Source: Bryobacterales bacterium
GTDB lineage: Bacteria; Acidobacteriota; Terriglobia; Bryobacterales; Bryobacteraceae
Direction: 5' to 3'
DNA: 52,258 nt
NCBI GenBank assembly: GCA_020851655.1
Contig: JADZCI010000031.1
Span: 1 to 52,258 of the forward strand
This document shows, in pieces, positions 16,485 to 25,667 of the stretch (position 1 is its first letter; each line of letters opens with the position of its first letter). The notes below the pieces were generated by a model. It ran no database searches, had not been told where the DNA came from, and saw only the letters and a list, made by a program, of their open reading frames with translations. A program made the translations under genes and the position numbers.

Positions 16485-17237
16485 ATGGCACCCAAGGCGG
16501 CGAAAAACGAAGCGAACCGGCTGGCACAGCGGGACAAGGCGGTCTTAGAAAACCTCAACCTGGTGAAGGCGATTGCGATACGAGTTCACGAAAGCCTGCC
16601 GGTTCACGTGGACATGGATGACCTGGTTCACGCCGGGATTCTCGGCTTGTTTGACGCGGCGACCAAGTACAACCCCAACAAGAGAGTGGCGTTCAATGCT
16701 TACGCCAAACACCGGGTCAAGGGCGCGATCCTCGACAGCCTGCGCGAGCTCGATTGGGCGTCCCGCGACATGCGGAAGCGCCATAAGAAAGTGGAGCAGG
16801 TGACCCGGGAACTGACTACCACGCTCGAGCGAAATCCCACCGAGGCGGAGATCGCCGAGAAGATGGGCGTTGACATCGACAAGTGGCGCAAGATGGCGGT
16901 GGATCTGCAAAACGTAGGGTTGGTGTCGGCCTCGACCCGGTTGCCGCAGAATGAAGACCTGCCGGCGCCCGATTTTCCGGCTTCGGCCGACTTTGAGCCG
17001 GACAACATGGCGTCGCGGACGCAGTTGCGGCACGCGCTCGACACGGCCATGGCCGGCCTGCCGGAACGCTACCGCAAAGTTGTGGTCCTCTACTACACCA
17101 ACGAGATGACGATGAAGGAAATCGGCTCCATGCTGGGCGTCAACGAGAGCCGGATCTCTCAAATTCACAAGGCAGCTTTGGAGCGCATGGCCACCACGCT
17201 CGGCGAGAACGGGATCACCAGTGCACGCGCCTTCTAA
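16485..17237 (+). CDS. FliA/WhiG-family RNA polymerase sigma factor
   Basis: A 250-residue group 3 sigma factor. Region 2 spans about 20-95 (MDDLVHAGILGLFDAATKYN, then FNAYAKHRVKGAILDSLREL, where RVKGAILD is the FliA/WhiG signature). Region 3 follows (NPTEAEIAEKMGVD), and region 4 is at about 185-240 (LPERYRKVVVLYYTNEMTMK, then a helix-turn-helix MLGVNESRISQIHKAALERM). ATG 16485 follows AAGGAG by about 9 nt. FliA controls flagellar genes in motile bacteria, but no flagellar genes and no FlgM anti-sigma are here, so its regulon is open. The 166 bp upstream shows no clear promoter. Confidence 0.9.
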   Translation: MAPKAAKNEANRLAQRDKAVLENLNLVKAIAIRVHESLPVHVDMDDLVHAGILGLFDAATKYNPNKRVAFNAYAKHRVKGAILDSLRELDWASRDMRKRHKKVEQVTRELTTTLERNPTEAEIAEKMGVDIDKWRKMAVDLQNVGLVSASTRLPQNEDLPAPDFPASADFEPDNMASRTQLRHALDTAMAGLPERYRKVVVLYYTNEMTMKEIGSMLGVNESRISQIHKAALERMATTLGENGITSARAF

Positions 17238-17255
17238 GCCCGCTAGAATTGGAGG

Positions 17256-17741
17256 ATGGTTCCCAAACCGGGCCGGATCACCCGGCGCCAGGCTCTACAA
17301 GCGTCCGTTGCGGCGGCGGGGCTCTCGGCAGTCTCCTTCGCGGCGCCCGAGGGTTGGAGCGACTCTGACCTGATCCAGCCCAAGCAGATGGCTGAGCGGC
17401 TGGCGAGCAAAAATGGCCCCCGGGTCCTCATCCTGCACGTTGGATTCAACGTGCTTTACAGGAGCAAGCACATCCCCGGGTCACTCTACGCCGGTCCGGG
17501 CAACAAGCCCGAAGGGCTGGAACTGCTTAAGAGCACGGTCGCTTCCATCACCAAAGACCGCGAGATCATCCTCTACTGCGGCTGTTGCCCCTGGGATCAA
17601 TGCCCGAACATGAAGCCTGCCGTCGCCCTGCTCCGCCAACTAGGCTACAAAAATGTGAAGGCCGTCTTTATTGAAAAGAACTTCGCAGCCAACTGGGTCC
17701 AGATGGGCTACCCGGTTGAAGGCAACACCGCCGGCGGTTAA
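17256..17741 (+). CDS. Tat-exported rhodanese-domain protein
   Basis: A 161-residue protein with a twin-arginine signal (RITRRQALQASVAAAG, cleavage near SFAAPEG) and one rhodanese fold. The fold starts with an entry strand (LIQPKQMAERL), then a VLILHVG strand, HIPGSLYAGPG, and an active-site loop ILYCGCCPWDQCPNM. The loop carries four cysteines where most rhodaneses have one catalytic Cys, so it may bind metal or do thiol chemistry in the periplasm. ATG 17256 has GGAGG directly against it, which is tight, but no other start exists. Its TAA overlaps the SppA stop on the other strand in TTAA. Confidence 0.8.
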   Translation: MVPKPGRITRRQALQASVAAAGLSAVSFAAPEGWSDSDLIQPKQMAERLASKNGPRVLILHVGFNVLYRSKHIPGSLYAGPGNKPEGLELLKSTVASITKDREIILYCGCCPWDQCPNMKPAVALLRQLGYKNVKAVFIEKNFAANWVQMGYPVEGNTAGG

Positions 17742-19468
17742 CGAATCTGTAGCCGGTAAGGCATAACGCGCAGAACGCCGCCTTCAAGCCACGGAACGAT
17801 TCCGGGCCCGATCCGGCCGCGAATGTCCTGAGCGAGCGATTCGGAAGAGTCCGTGCGGCGCCCGAAAAATTCCTGCCAGAAGGACCGCTTGGCGGGGTAG
17901 GCGAGAACCCGCACGCGGGTATCCCGGTCAATACCGGCCTTGGCTTTCAAGAGGTCGATTGCCCGGTCGATCCCGCCGAGCTCGTCCACCAGGTGGTTGG
18001 CCTTGGCTTGGGAGCCGAGCCAGACACGCCCCTGCGCAATCTCGTTGACGGCGGCTTTGTCCATCTTCCGGCCTTCGGCAACACGTTTGATGAAGCCGTC
18101 ATAGAAGGCTTCCAGTGATTCGTGAAGCTTCCGGCGTCCTTCCGGGGTCAGAGCATGGGATCCGGTGTCGATGTCGGCAAACCGTCCCCGCTTGAGAATT
18201 TCGGTCTTGATACCCAGCTTGTCGTAAAGCCCGGCCAGGTTGACTTTGCCGAAGATCACGCCGATCGAGCCGGTGTAGGTGCCGGGGTAGGCGACGATCG
18301 GGTCGCCGGACATCGCTATGTAGTATCCACCCGAGGCCGCCAGGTCAGACATGGATATGACCACGGGCTTCTTCTTGCGAAGCTCGCGAACTTCCCGCAG
18401 AATCTCGTCCGAGGCGATGCCATCGCCGCCGGGTGAATCGACCCGCAAGATGACGCCGCGAATAGTGGGATCGGCGGCGAGCGCGCGCAACTGGCGCGTC
18501 ATGGCGCCCGGAGTGATGACCTGGTCGCTGGCAAACATGCCGTCCAGGGAGCCGCGTATGATGTCGCCCTGGGCCGCCAGAACGGCGATTTTGGGGCGCC
18601 GGCGGCCGCCATCGCTCGTATCCTCGATAGCTCGCAGGTAGTCGCGGTACCCGATCCGGGCCAGCGAAGCGGACTTGGCGTCCTGCTTCAGCAGTTCCTC
18701 GACCTGGTCCGAGTAGAGCAGTCCGTCGATCAAGCCTTTGTCTTTGGCCGCCGCGGCCAGAAACGGACCATCGTCAATCATCGCCCGGACTTCGTCGTGA
18801 CGCTTGCCACGAGCCTTTGCAATGCCGTTAACCAGGCGGCTATAAGTGTCGTCAAGGATGGAATCGAGAACTTGCCGCGTCTCCGGGGTCATTGAATCCC
18901 GGGCAAAGGTGTCGGCGGCATCCTTGTACTTGCCGATATGCTCGACTTCCACCTCCACGCCCAGCTTGGCCAGGGTCTTGCGGAAGTACTGTGCCTCGAT
19001 GCGCAGACCCTTCACGTCGAGCCAGTCTTCGGGTGACAGAAAAACCTTGCTGGCGGCGGTGGCCAGGTAGTATTCGCGCATCCCGGGAGCCTCAAGACGC
19101 GCGTAGACAGGCTTGCCCGCCTTGCGTATGACCTCCAGCCCTTCGCGAATTTCGTCGATCTTGCCCCACCCGCAGGTCAAGCCTCGGGGAACGACCAGAA
19201 CCGCGCGAATGCGGTCGTCGGCGGCCGCGCTGCGCAGCACGCGCCACGTGTCCAGCATGCTGATGGACGTCTGGCCCGCGATTCCGGCGAAAGGCAATTC
19301 CACCGGAGAAATCTCCGGAATGTCGCCGCTGGGAGCGTAGAGAAGAATCGCGGATTGCGGCAGATCAGGCGGCTTTTCGGCAAACCGGATCGTCGCGAAA
19401 AAGAAAATGACCCCGGCCATGCAGGCCAGGACCCCGCCTACCAGAACGCCAAGGAGAAACTTCTTCAC
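17738..19468 (-). CDS. sppA: Signal peptide peptidase SppA, 67K type
   Basis: A membrane-anchored Ser/Lys protease of 576 residues that degrades cleaved signal peptides. A single N-terminal membrane segment (residues 3-27) is followed by two tandem ClpP-like domains, as in E. coli SppA. The general-base Lys is in the N-terminal domain (HIGKYKDAADTF, about Lys182) and the nucleophile Ser in the C-terminal domain (SDLAASGGYYIAM, about Ser379). Both are present, so it should be active. The start is GTG 19468, overlapping the stop of the upstream isomerase-like gene (GTGA). Confidence 0.92.
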   Translation of the reverse strand: MKKFLLGVLVGGVLACMAGVIFFFATIRFAEKPPDLPQSAILLYAPSGDIPEISPVELPFAGIAGQTSISMLDTWRVLRSAAADDRIRAVLVVPRGLTCGWGKIDEIREGLEVIRKAGKPVYARLEAPGMREYYLATAASKVFLSPEDWLDVKGLRIEAQYFRKTLAKLGVEVEVEHIGKYKDAADTFARDSMTPETRQVLDSILDDTYSRLVNGIAKARGKRHDEVRAMIDDGPFLAAAAKDKGLIDGLLYSDQVEELLKQDAKSASLARIGYRDYLRAIEDTSDGGRRRPKIAVLAAQGDIIRGSLDGMFASDQVITPGAMTRQLRALAADPTIRGVILRVDSPGGDGIASDEILREVRELRKKKPVVISMSDLAASGGYYIAMSGDPIVAYPGTYTGSIGVIFGKVNLAGLYDKLGIKTEILKRGRFADIDTGSHALTPEGRRKLHESLEAFYDGFIKRVAEGRKMDKAAVNEIAQGRVWLGSQAKANHLVDELGGIDRAIDLLKAKAGIDRDTRVRVLAYPAKRSFWQEFFGRRTDSSESLAQDIRGRIGPGIVPWLEGGVLRVMPYRLQIR

Positions 19469-20334
19469 GCGCCTTCCAAAATCAGATCCACGCGGTGGCT
19501 GACGTCGCGCAGGTAAAAGGCATCTCCACCACTCAGCTCGACGGTTGCATCGCCTTCATACTTGATCTCGGCGAATGCCTTGTAAATCTCTTTCCAATTG
19601 AGTTCGCCGTCGCGCAGGTTGGTCCAGTGCGTCACGCCACCGCGAAAGGCGAAGTCCTTTAAGTGGACTTTCACGATGCGCTTGCCCAGGGTGCGGATCC
19701 AATCCTGCGGGTATCCGTACAGCGCCACATTTCCCACATCAAAGTAAGCCTTGACCCAGGGAGAGTTGAAGTCGTCAACGTAACGGGCAAACTCGAGCGG
19801 ACTGAGTAGAAATTTGTTCCAGACTTCTTCCACGGCGATGATGACCTTCAGGTCGGACGCCATGGGGATCAGTTTCCGGATCTCGCGCTGCGACCGCGTC
19901 CAGGCATCCTGATAGCTGGTTTCCGGGTTCACTACGGCGGGTACGAGTAGCACGGTCTTGGCGCCCCAAAGCTTGGCGTTGCGAAGGCTGGTCTCCATGC
20001 CCTTCACGCTCTGCGCGACGACCTGCGGATCGGCGCTGGAAAGCGGGAACTTCCAGTGTGCCTGGTTCATCACCGAGTGAATGGGGAGCCCCGCGCTGTC
20101 GGAAGCTTTCTTGATCTGCTCCGCCTCGCGCTCATCTTCGGCCGTGCCGCACTCCATCGATTCAAAGCCGCAATCTTTGGCGAGCTTGAACCGCTCCTCG
20201 TAACTGAGCGTTCGCGGGAGCATCCCAAGCAGGACGCCTTTCCGGATCGGCAGGCGGGCGCCGGCGGCGCTGGCTGTCAGCGGGGAGAGCGCCGGGACAG
20301 CGGCAAAGGTGGAAAGCAACGAGCGGCGGGTCAT
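19465..20334 (-). CDS. Exported TIM-barrel sugar isomerase/epimerase-like protein
   Basis: A 289-residue AP-endonuclease-2/xylose-isomerase-like barrel. The predicted metal residues lie in the usual strand ends: GFESMECG, SVMNQAHWKFP, IIAVEEVWNKF, KAYFDVGNVALYG, KRIVKVHLKDF, and VELSGGDAFY. The first 25 residues (MTRRSLLSTFAAVPALSPLT) form a signal with a twin-arginine pair, so it is probably exported folded. ATG 20334 was preferred over an upstream in-frame start at 20376. A TACAAT box lies 10 nt upstream and there is no ribosome site. The substrate is unknown. It is coupled to sppA by GTGA. Confidence 0.75.
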   Translation of the reverse strand: MTRRSLLSTFAAVPALSPLTASAAGARLPIRKGVLLGMLPRTLSYEERFKLAKDCGFESMECGTAEDEREAEQIKKASDSAGLPIHSVMNQAHWKFPLSSADPQVVAQSVKGMETSLRNAKLWGAKTVLLVPAVVNPETSYQDAWTRSQREIRKLIPMASDLKVIIAVEEVWNKFLLSPLEFARYVDDFNSPWVKAYFDVGNVALYGYPQDWIRTLGKRIVKVHLKDFAFRGGVTHWTNLRDGELNWKEIYKAFAEIKYEGDATVELSGGDAFYLRDVSHRVDLILEGA

Positions 20335-20344
20335 ACTGCTAGCG

Positions 20345-20350
20345 ATTGTA
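20345..20350 (-). promoter_or_regulatory. -10-like box before the isomerase-like gene
   Basis: On the minus strand TACAAT (20350-20345) ends 10 nt before ATG 20334. No Shine-Dalgarno intervenes and no -35 is evident. If used, it would give an mRNA with a leader of a few bases at most. Confidence 0.35.
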
Positions 20351-20388
20351 CCGCTCACCGGTGACCCGCCGTTCATGCTGATCCGCGT

Positions 20389-21135
20389 CTACATCCCCTT
20401 GCGATAGGAGAGTTCCGGCAGCGACCGCACCACCATGGTTTCGCCACTGTCTACGCATTCGGCGACCTTGGCAAGATACTGTTTGTAGGCCACAGCCGAA
20501 CCCAGGAGTTTCTCCCCCGCCGGGATCGAATCCATTTGCGCCCAGGAATCGAAGGGGAGCAGAAGCGTGTACTGGCTCACCTTTCCACCCACAACGGTTC
20601 GCGTAACCCAATAGTCTTTAACGCCCGCCTTCTGATATAGGGGGAGGATACCCTTGATCAGTTCCTCAAACTCCAGCGCCTTTCCCGGCTTGACGTCCAC
20701 CACCATCACTCTCATGAGCTTGGGCATACCTTGCCGCTTGCTGTCCAGGCTGATGGCGGGACGCATCTCTTCCAAGTCGAATTGGGCGCTCTCGACCGAG
20801 TTGCTCATCAACGTTGTGTACTTGGCGCGGTCTTCTGGACTCATCTTTGCGACCGCGGATTCCCCATCGAACTGCGCAAAGTTCTTGACCGGCGACACCG
20901 TGACGTAGGTTCCCGCCTCGCCAAAAAGGGTGGTAGCCCACGTTTCGCGCCAAGGAACTCCGGCAGCTTCTGCCGCCTTGTTGATTACCTTTAGCGCCTC
21001 TTGGAAACCGTACGCGCCGCCGGGTTTCAGTTTGTACATCCCAACCCGCATCATCTGCGGTGCGTCCTGGGCAAAGGCCCCGGACACCAGACAAATGGCC
21101 GCGAGCACACCTCCGGCCAACCGATTTAGTTGCAT
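20389..21135 (-). CDS. Exported dimeric alpha-beta barrel-like protein
   Basis: A 248-residue protein with a Sec signal (MQLNRLAGGVLAAICLVSGAFA). It has two similar halves, each starting with a strand about the match between MMRVGMYKLKPGGAYGF and LMRVMVVDVKPGKALEF. This resembles a duplicated ferredoxin-like ABM/NIPSNAP barrel, a fold without a universal catalytic residue. ATG 21135 follows GAAGGAGA at good spacing. It is the first of three minus-strand genes (this, the isomerase-like gene, sppA), though an own -10-like box precedes the second. Function is unknown. Confidence 0.7.
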   Translation of the reverse strand: MQLNRLAGGVLAAICLVSGAFAQDAPQMMRVGMYKLKPGGAYGFQEALKVINKAAEAAGVPWRETWATTLFGEAGTYVTVSPVKNFAQFDGESAVAKMSPEDRAKYTTLMSNSVESAQFDLEEMRPAISLDSKRQGMPKLMRVMVVDVKPGKALEFEELIKGILPLYQKAGVKDYWVTRTVVGGKVSQYTLLLPFDSWAQMDSIPAGEKLLGSAVAYKQYLAKVAECVDSGETMVVRSLPELSYRKGM

Positions 21136-21243
21136 CCCAGATCTCCTTCACAAACACCGCTTTCGCAGCGTTACGGAAGACTACCACCGGATACGTCTAA
21201 ATACAAGGAAAAAGTAAGAGCACAGTAATGGCGACACGCATCC

Positions 21244-21263
21244 AGGCTGGGCATCACCAGCCT
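21244..21263. terminator. 7-bp perfect hairpin after the CAP/PA14 gene
   Basis: AGGCTGG (21244-21250) and CCAGCCT (21257-21263) pair perfectly around a 6-nt loop, 28 nt beyond the stop of the minus-strand CAP/PA14 gene. There is no T-run on either side, so intrinsic termination is doubtful; it may protect the mRNA end. Confidence 0.35.
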
Positions 21264-21290
21264 AGTACCCGACCCCGGGTGCAGGGATGG

Positions 21291-24158
21291 TTACTGCCAG
21301 GTCAACTGAATTACCGGCGACCCGGTACGGCAATAATATTCGAGAACAATCGCATGACTACCGGCCGCCAGGGTCCGGGTTGCCGTGTAAGTGTAGGGCG
21401 GCTGGTCCCGCCAGCGGTCAATGATCAGTTCGCCGTCCACGTACAAACGTATGCCGTCTGAAGTCAGAACGCGGAAGGTACGGGCGCCTGCCTGGAAGTC
21501 AAAGTTGCCCTGCCACCGCACCGAGAAGCCGGCGAGCGAAACCGCCGCGTTGGGGAATCCGGTTTGCCAACTGAAATTGATCCGGCTGTCCGTGGCCGTC
21601 AGGACGGGGTTTCCAAACAGGTCGATGTTGTTGTAGTAACAGCCGGCGAACACACCCGCACCGGCTGAGCAACCCCCCGCGCCAGGGTCCGGCGGGGTGG
21701 TCACCTGCGCCGCCACGCTGGCTGCCGAGTAGTTACCTGCGGCGTCAAAGGCCTTCAGGGCGTAAGTGTAAGCCGTGCTGGGTTTTGCGGTGGCATCGGT
21801 CCAGGATGTCGCGCCTCCGGGCGCCGCAGCGACGGCGGCGGAGTTTCGCAGCACCTGGTAGCCGGCAACTCCAACATTGTCCTGGCTGGCCGTCCACGAC
21901 AGGTCGACGGTTGTGGCATTGCGCGCCGTAACTGACTTGATCACCGGGACGGTTGGCGGTTGTGTATCGGAAGCCGGCGCCGAGACTGTGACTGTCGTGC
22001 TGGCGCTGGCCGAACCCGCGCCGTTCGACGCGGTCAGGGTATACGTGGTGGTCTTGGAAGGGGTTACAGACCGGGACCCGCTCGCGGGCGCCGCGCCCAG
22101 CCCCGGGTCGATTGAAACGCTGGCCGCGTTGCTCACGCTCCAGGCAAGCGTGGCGGTTTGGCCCGGCGCAATCACGGCGGGAGTCGCGGTGAACGAGATT
22201 ACCTGCGGCGCCTGAGGCGGCGAATCGCTTTTCCACGAAAACTGAACCAGGGACGTTCCGGTGCGCTCGTAGTAGTCGACTGTCACGAGATGGCTGCCGC
22301 TGTTCATGAATCGCCGCAGGGTATACGTCGTAGCCGCCTGGTCCCGCCACCGGTCTAAGATCATCTCACCGTCAATCGAGACACGGACGCCGTCGGAAGC
22401 CGTAATGGTGAAGGAGTACATCCCCTGGTTGAAAGGAAAATTGCCCTGCCACCGCACCGAAAAGTTGTAAGGCGTGAGCGTTGCGCTGGGCGCAGCGGAA
22501 CCCCAATTGAAGTTGATGATTGGATCCACGCGCGTCAACACCGGCGCACCGGCCAGCATGATGTTGTTGTAGTAGCAGCCGGTAAACGAGTTGGCGGCCG
22601 GGCCGGGGCAGGTCTGAGCACCGGGAATCGCGGGCGTGGTGACCTGCGCCGCCGCGCTGGCCGCTGAGTTTCCCGCCGCGTCGAACGCTTTCACCACATA
22701 GGAGTACGTGACGCTGGCGGCGACAGTGGTGTCGCTCCACGAGCGCGACGACGGACCCAGCGACGCCACAGCCGTGCCGTTGCGCAGCACCCGGTAGCGC
22801 GTCACGCCGACATTGTCGGTGCTGCCCATCCAGGCTAGCTCCACCCGCGCCGCGCTCGGCGCCGACGCGGAGGTGATGACGGGCTGCGTCGGAGGCTGTG
22901 TATCTCCCGCGATGCTGTTCACGGTCACGGTGACGGTAGCCGTCGTCGAGCCAGCGGAATTCGTAGCCGTGAAGCGGTAGGTCCGGGTCTGCGGTGGTGA
23001 CACGGCAATCGAGGTCTTGCCCGTCACATCGCCCACGCCTTGATCGATTGCAAGCGTTGCCGCCCCGGTGACGGACCACGATAACTGAGTTGACTGCCCC
23101 TGGACGATGGTGGTGGGGCTTGCCGCAAAAGAGCTGATGACCGGCGCCGACGGTCCCGGCCCCGGCGGAACCGCCTGGTCGAGGTAACCGCCGAAATCGG
23201 TGGTCCAATACCAGCCGTATCTCGATCCTCCCTGGTAGACGCGCCCGATGCCGATGGCCGCGAAGCTCGGGTTCAGCATGTTGAGGCGATGCGCATAGGT
23301 GCAGTTGCCCGAGGCATCCGGGTCGCACGCCCCCTTCCACCCATCGAATACGCCCTGGGCGTCGGAGAAGCCTCCGGCGATGTTTTCGCCCCACGGGCTG
23401 TAAGCATAGCCAAACGCCGCCAGACGCGCGCCGGGACCTCTTCCCAGGCTGTCGATGTGGCTCGCATAGTTGTTGGCCGCCATGTCCGCGCTCATCCATT
23501 GAGCGGCGTTCTGAAGCGCGACGGAAACCTGCAAGGGCCGGGCGCCGTTCTGCGCGCGGTAGGCGTTGATCAAGCTGAGGAACGCCCACTGCTCGCCGTC
23601 GAGCGTTGGTCCATCCGGAGGAGGCGTCGACCCGCACGCATTGCCCGTGCATGAGCCGGGCTCGTAGGTCCAGTAGGCCGTGCCGTCGGAGTAGATGCAC
23701 GAGACTCCGGTGACGTTGGCTTGCGTCGTAAGCATGGCGCTCAGGTGCAGCGCATCCTGCCAGACACTGTAGACAATCCAAGACGGGTCTTGAGTGATGT
23801 AAGCCAGGTTCTCAGTGACGATGTTGTAGCCCAACGCCGCGGCTGTCGTGTCCCATCCTTCATGGGGCCAGAACCCGGGAGAGCCCGGGGTGTGAGCCGC
23901 CATGTAGGCTGCAAACTGGACCGCCCGCATCTCGGCATCCTTCATGCCGAGCGTGTTCAACAAGAGTTGGGGAACACCGCGGCTCGCCCTAAGTGAGTTG
24001 ATGTTGTTGAACAGGCCGTAAATCATGCTGTCGGAGCACCAACTCTGGTTCGCTCCAAGCGTAATCTGATGAACAATCGGGGCTTGCGCAAACGCTGGCA
24101 AGGCGCACCAAAGAAGAGTCACTGCGGCGAGTGAACGGGGGAGGGATGGACGCATCAA
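21291..24158 (-). CDS. Secreted two-CAP protein with duplicated Ig-FN3-PA14 modules
   Basis: A 955-residue secreted protein. The signal peptide is MMRPSLPRSLAAVTLLWCAL with cleavage after AFAQ. Domains in order are: a divergent CAP/SCP domain (about 45-155, with His99, Glu116 and His138 in the expected order); a second, more typical CAP domain (about 191-325, ASHIDSLG, PWGENIAGG, YAHRLNML); and then two tandem copies of an Ig-like domain, a fibronectin III domain and a PA14 domain. The first copy runs at about 338-414, 421-508 and 525-643. The second runs at about 650-726, 731-822 and 838-955. PA14 units carry VDG(E)xxxDRWRDQ motifs and probably bind glycans. The role is likely extracellular adhesion or matrix interaction; CAP activity here is unproven. 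Single gene with no coupled neighbour. Confidence 0.85.
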   Translation of the reverse strand: MMRPSLPRSLAAVTLLWCALPAFAQAPIVHQITLGANQSWCSDSMIYGLFNNINSLRASRGVPQLLLNTLGMKDAEMRAVQFAAYMAAHTPGSPGFWPHEGWDTTAAALGYNIVTENLAYITQDPSWIVYSVWQDALHLSAMLTTQANVTGVSCIYSDGTAYWTYEPGSCTGNACGSTPPPDGPTLDGEQWAFLSLINAYRAQNGARPLQVSVALQNAAQWMSADMAANNYASHIDSLGRGPGARLAAFGYAYSPWGENIAGGFSDAQGVFDGWKGACDPDASGNCTYAHRLNMLNPSFAAIGIGRVYQGGSRYGWYWTTDFGGYLDQAVPPGPGPSAPVISSFAASPTTIVQGQSTQLSWSVTGAATLAIDQGVGDVTGKTSIAVSPPQTRTYRFTATNSAGSTTATVTVTVNSIAGDTQPPTQPVITSASAPSAARVELAWMGSTDNVGVTRYRVLRNGTAVASLGPSSRSWSDTTVAASVTYSYVVKAFDAAGNSAASAAAQVTTPAIPGAQTCPGPAANSFTGCYYNNIMLAGAPVLTRVDPIINFNWGSAAPSATLTPYNFSVRWQGNFPFNQGMYSFTITASDGVRVSIDGEMILDRWRDQAATTYTLRRFMNSGSHLVTVDYYERTGTSLVQFSWKSDSPPQAPQVISFTATPAVIAPGQTATLAWSVSNAASVSIDPGLGAAPASGSRSVTPSKTTTYTLTASNGAGSASASTTVTVSAPASDTQPPTVPVIKSVTARNATTVDLSWTASQDNVGVAGYQVLRNSAAVAAAPGGATSWTDATAKPSTAYTYALKAFDAAGNYSAASVAAQVTTPPDPGAGGCSAGAGVFAGCYYNNIDLFGNPVLTATDSRINFSWQTGFPNAAVSLAGFSVRWQGNFDFQAGARTFRVLTSDGIRLYVDGELIIDRWRDQPPYTYTATRTLAAGSHAIVLEYYCRTGSPVIQLTWQ

Positions 24159-24209
24159 AGTCTTATGAACCCGTTGCGTCCGCGTGAGTTCTCGGAACGG
24201 GGTCCGCGC

Positions 24210-24244
24210 GCCGGCGTTCCCGGGCTAATCCCGGTTACGCCGGC
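24210..24244. terminator. Long GC-rich hairpin downstream of the enolase-superfamily gene
   Basis: GCCGGCGT (24210-24217) pairs with ACGCCGGC (24237-24244), and the inner CCGGG (24220-24224) pairs with CCCGG (24230-24234) around a CTAAT loop. One 2x2 internal loop separates them. It lies 28 nt after the minus-strand stop at 24272. No T-tract follows. It is probably a terminator or mRNA end stabiliser. Confidence 0.45.
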
Positions 24245-24271
24245 CGCGGCCCCATTTCGAATTAAGAAAAC

Positions 24272-25657
24272 CTAACTCCACAAGCGGTCGTGGCTGCGCT
24301 CCTTATCCCACTCGGTTGACGGCGGGAAGTATTGAGTGCCGGGCATGAGGTGCTGTTTGATCACTTCTTCGTTGGGCTCGATGCCTAACCCGGGGCGCTC
24401 GGGCACTTTGACAAAACCCTTTTCGATAATCGGCTTGTCCACTCCGCCAACCATGTCTTCCCACCAGGGAACTTCGTTGGAGTGGAATTCCAGCGCCAGG
24501 AAGTTCTCCGTGGCCGCGGCGCAGTGAATGTTGGCGTAGAAACAAATCGGCGTTCCGGCAAAGTGCATGGCCATGGCGTGTCCCAGTTCCTGGCACCCAT
24601 CGCCAATCTTCTTGGTCTCGAGCAAACCGCCCGAGCTGGCAAGGTCGGGGTGTACGAGGTCGACCGCGTTCATGCGGCAGAGCTTGAAGAAATCTTCTTT
24701 GAGATAGATGTCTTCGCCGGTCAGCGTGGGGATGTCTACCTCGTCGGTGATCTGTTTCCACAGTTCGGGATACTGCCAGGGAATCATGTCCTCCAACCAC
24801 GCCATGTTGTGCTTTTCCAGCGCCTTGCCCAACCGGATACAGGAATTCACTCCGATATGGCCAAAGTGATCGGCCGCCATCGGGATTTCCATGCCGATCA
24901 CGCTGCGCACCTGCCCGACATAATCCGACATGATGCCGATGCCCTTATCGGTCAGTTCGACGCCGGTGAACATGTGCTGGGTCATGGCAATTTCCCTGCC
25001 CGTGAGGCCGACCGGCTGGGTTACGCAGCCGGGCGTCTTCTCGACCAAGTCATATCCGAGGTCCATCTTGAGGAAGGTGAACCCCCTGTCCTCGACGCGC
25101 TTCTTGAGGCGTTCGCCGTAGATTTTTGGATCGTGTGACTCGGTGGTGTCGCAATAGAGGCGGACCTTATCGCGAAACTTGCCGCCGAGCATCTGATAGA
25201 CGGGCACGTTGTAGGCCTTGCCGGCGATGTCCCAGAGCGCCATTTCGACGCCGCAGACTCCGCCTGCTTGCCGCGCGTGGAAGCCAAACTGTTTGATCTT
25301 GCGGAAAATCTTGTCGATGTTGCAAGGGTTCTCACCGATCAAGCGCGGCTTGAGCATCAACGCATACGTGGCCGACGCGCCATCCCGGACTTCACCCCAG
25401 CCCACCAGGCCCTGGTTGGTGTCCAGACGGATCAACGGGCAGCGCATGGGCGCGCCGACAACTGTCGCGACCCGTATGTCGGTGATCTTGAGGTCGGACG
25501 GCTTGGACGCCGTCTTGACGTTGTTCTGGTAAGCCTGGATCGTCTCCTCGGCCCAGAAGCCAGTGAATGCGGCGGCGCCGAGTGAGCGTCCCATGAATCC
25601 CCGGCGGCTCAGGCCGCGCCGGTTCTTCCACCATTTCTGAGTCTTCAGATATTGCAT
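24272..25657 (-). CDS. Tat-exported enolase-superfamily enzyme (mandelate racemase/MLE type)
   Basis: A 461-residue enolase-superfamily member, probably an acid-sugar dehydratase or racemase. The N-terminal Tat signal (RRGLSRRGFMGRSLGAAAF) precedes a capping domain and the barrel. Metal ligands are Asp263 (AADHFG), Glu289 (AWLEDMIPW) and Glu315 (TGEDIYL). A second-strand Lys is in FLKMDLG (Lys197), and a late-strand His in AMHFAGTP. ATG 25657 follows AGGAGA. Tat export of this normally cytoplasmic family implies periplasmic catalysis after cytoplasmic folding with metal. It begins 10 nt after the RraA-like gene, so they form one operon. The substrate is unknown. Confidence 0.85.
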   Translation of the reverse strand: MQYLKTQKWWKNRRGLSRRGFMGRSLGAAAFTGFWAEETIQAYQNNVKTASKPSDLKITDIRVATVVGAPMRCPLIRLDTNQGLVGWGEVRDGASATYALMLKPRLIGENPCNIDKIFRKIKQFGFHARQAGGVCGVEMALWDIAGKAYNVPVYQMLGGKFRDKVRLYCDTTESHDPKIYGERLKKRVEDRGFTFLKMDLGYDLVEKTPGCVTQPVGLTGREIAMTQHMFTGVELTDKGIGIMSDYVGQVRSVIGMEIPMAADHFGHIGVNSCIRLGKALEKHNMAWLEDMIPWQYPELWKQITDEVDIPTLTGEDIYLKEDFFKLCRMNAVDLVHPDLASSGGLLETKKIGDGCQELGHAMAMHFAGTPICFYANIHCAAATENFLALEFHSNEVPWWEDMVGGVDKPIIEKGFVKVPERPGLGIEPNEEVIKQHLMPGTQYFPPSTEWDKERSHDRLWS

Positions 25658-25667
25658 TGTGATTCTC

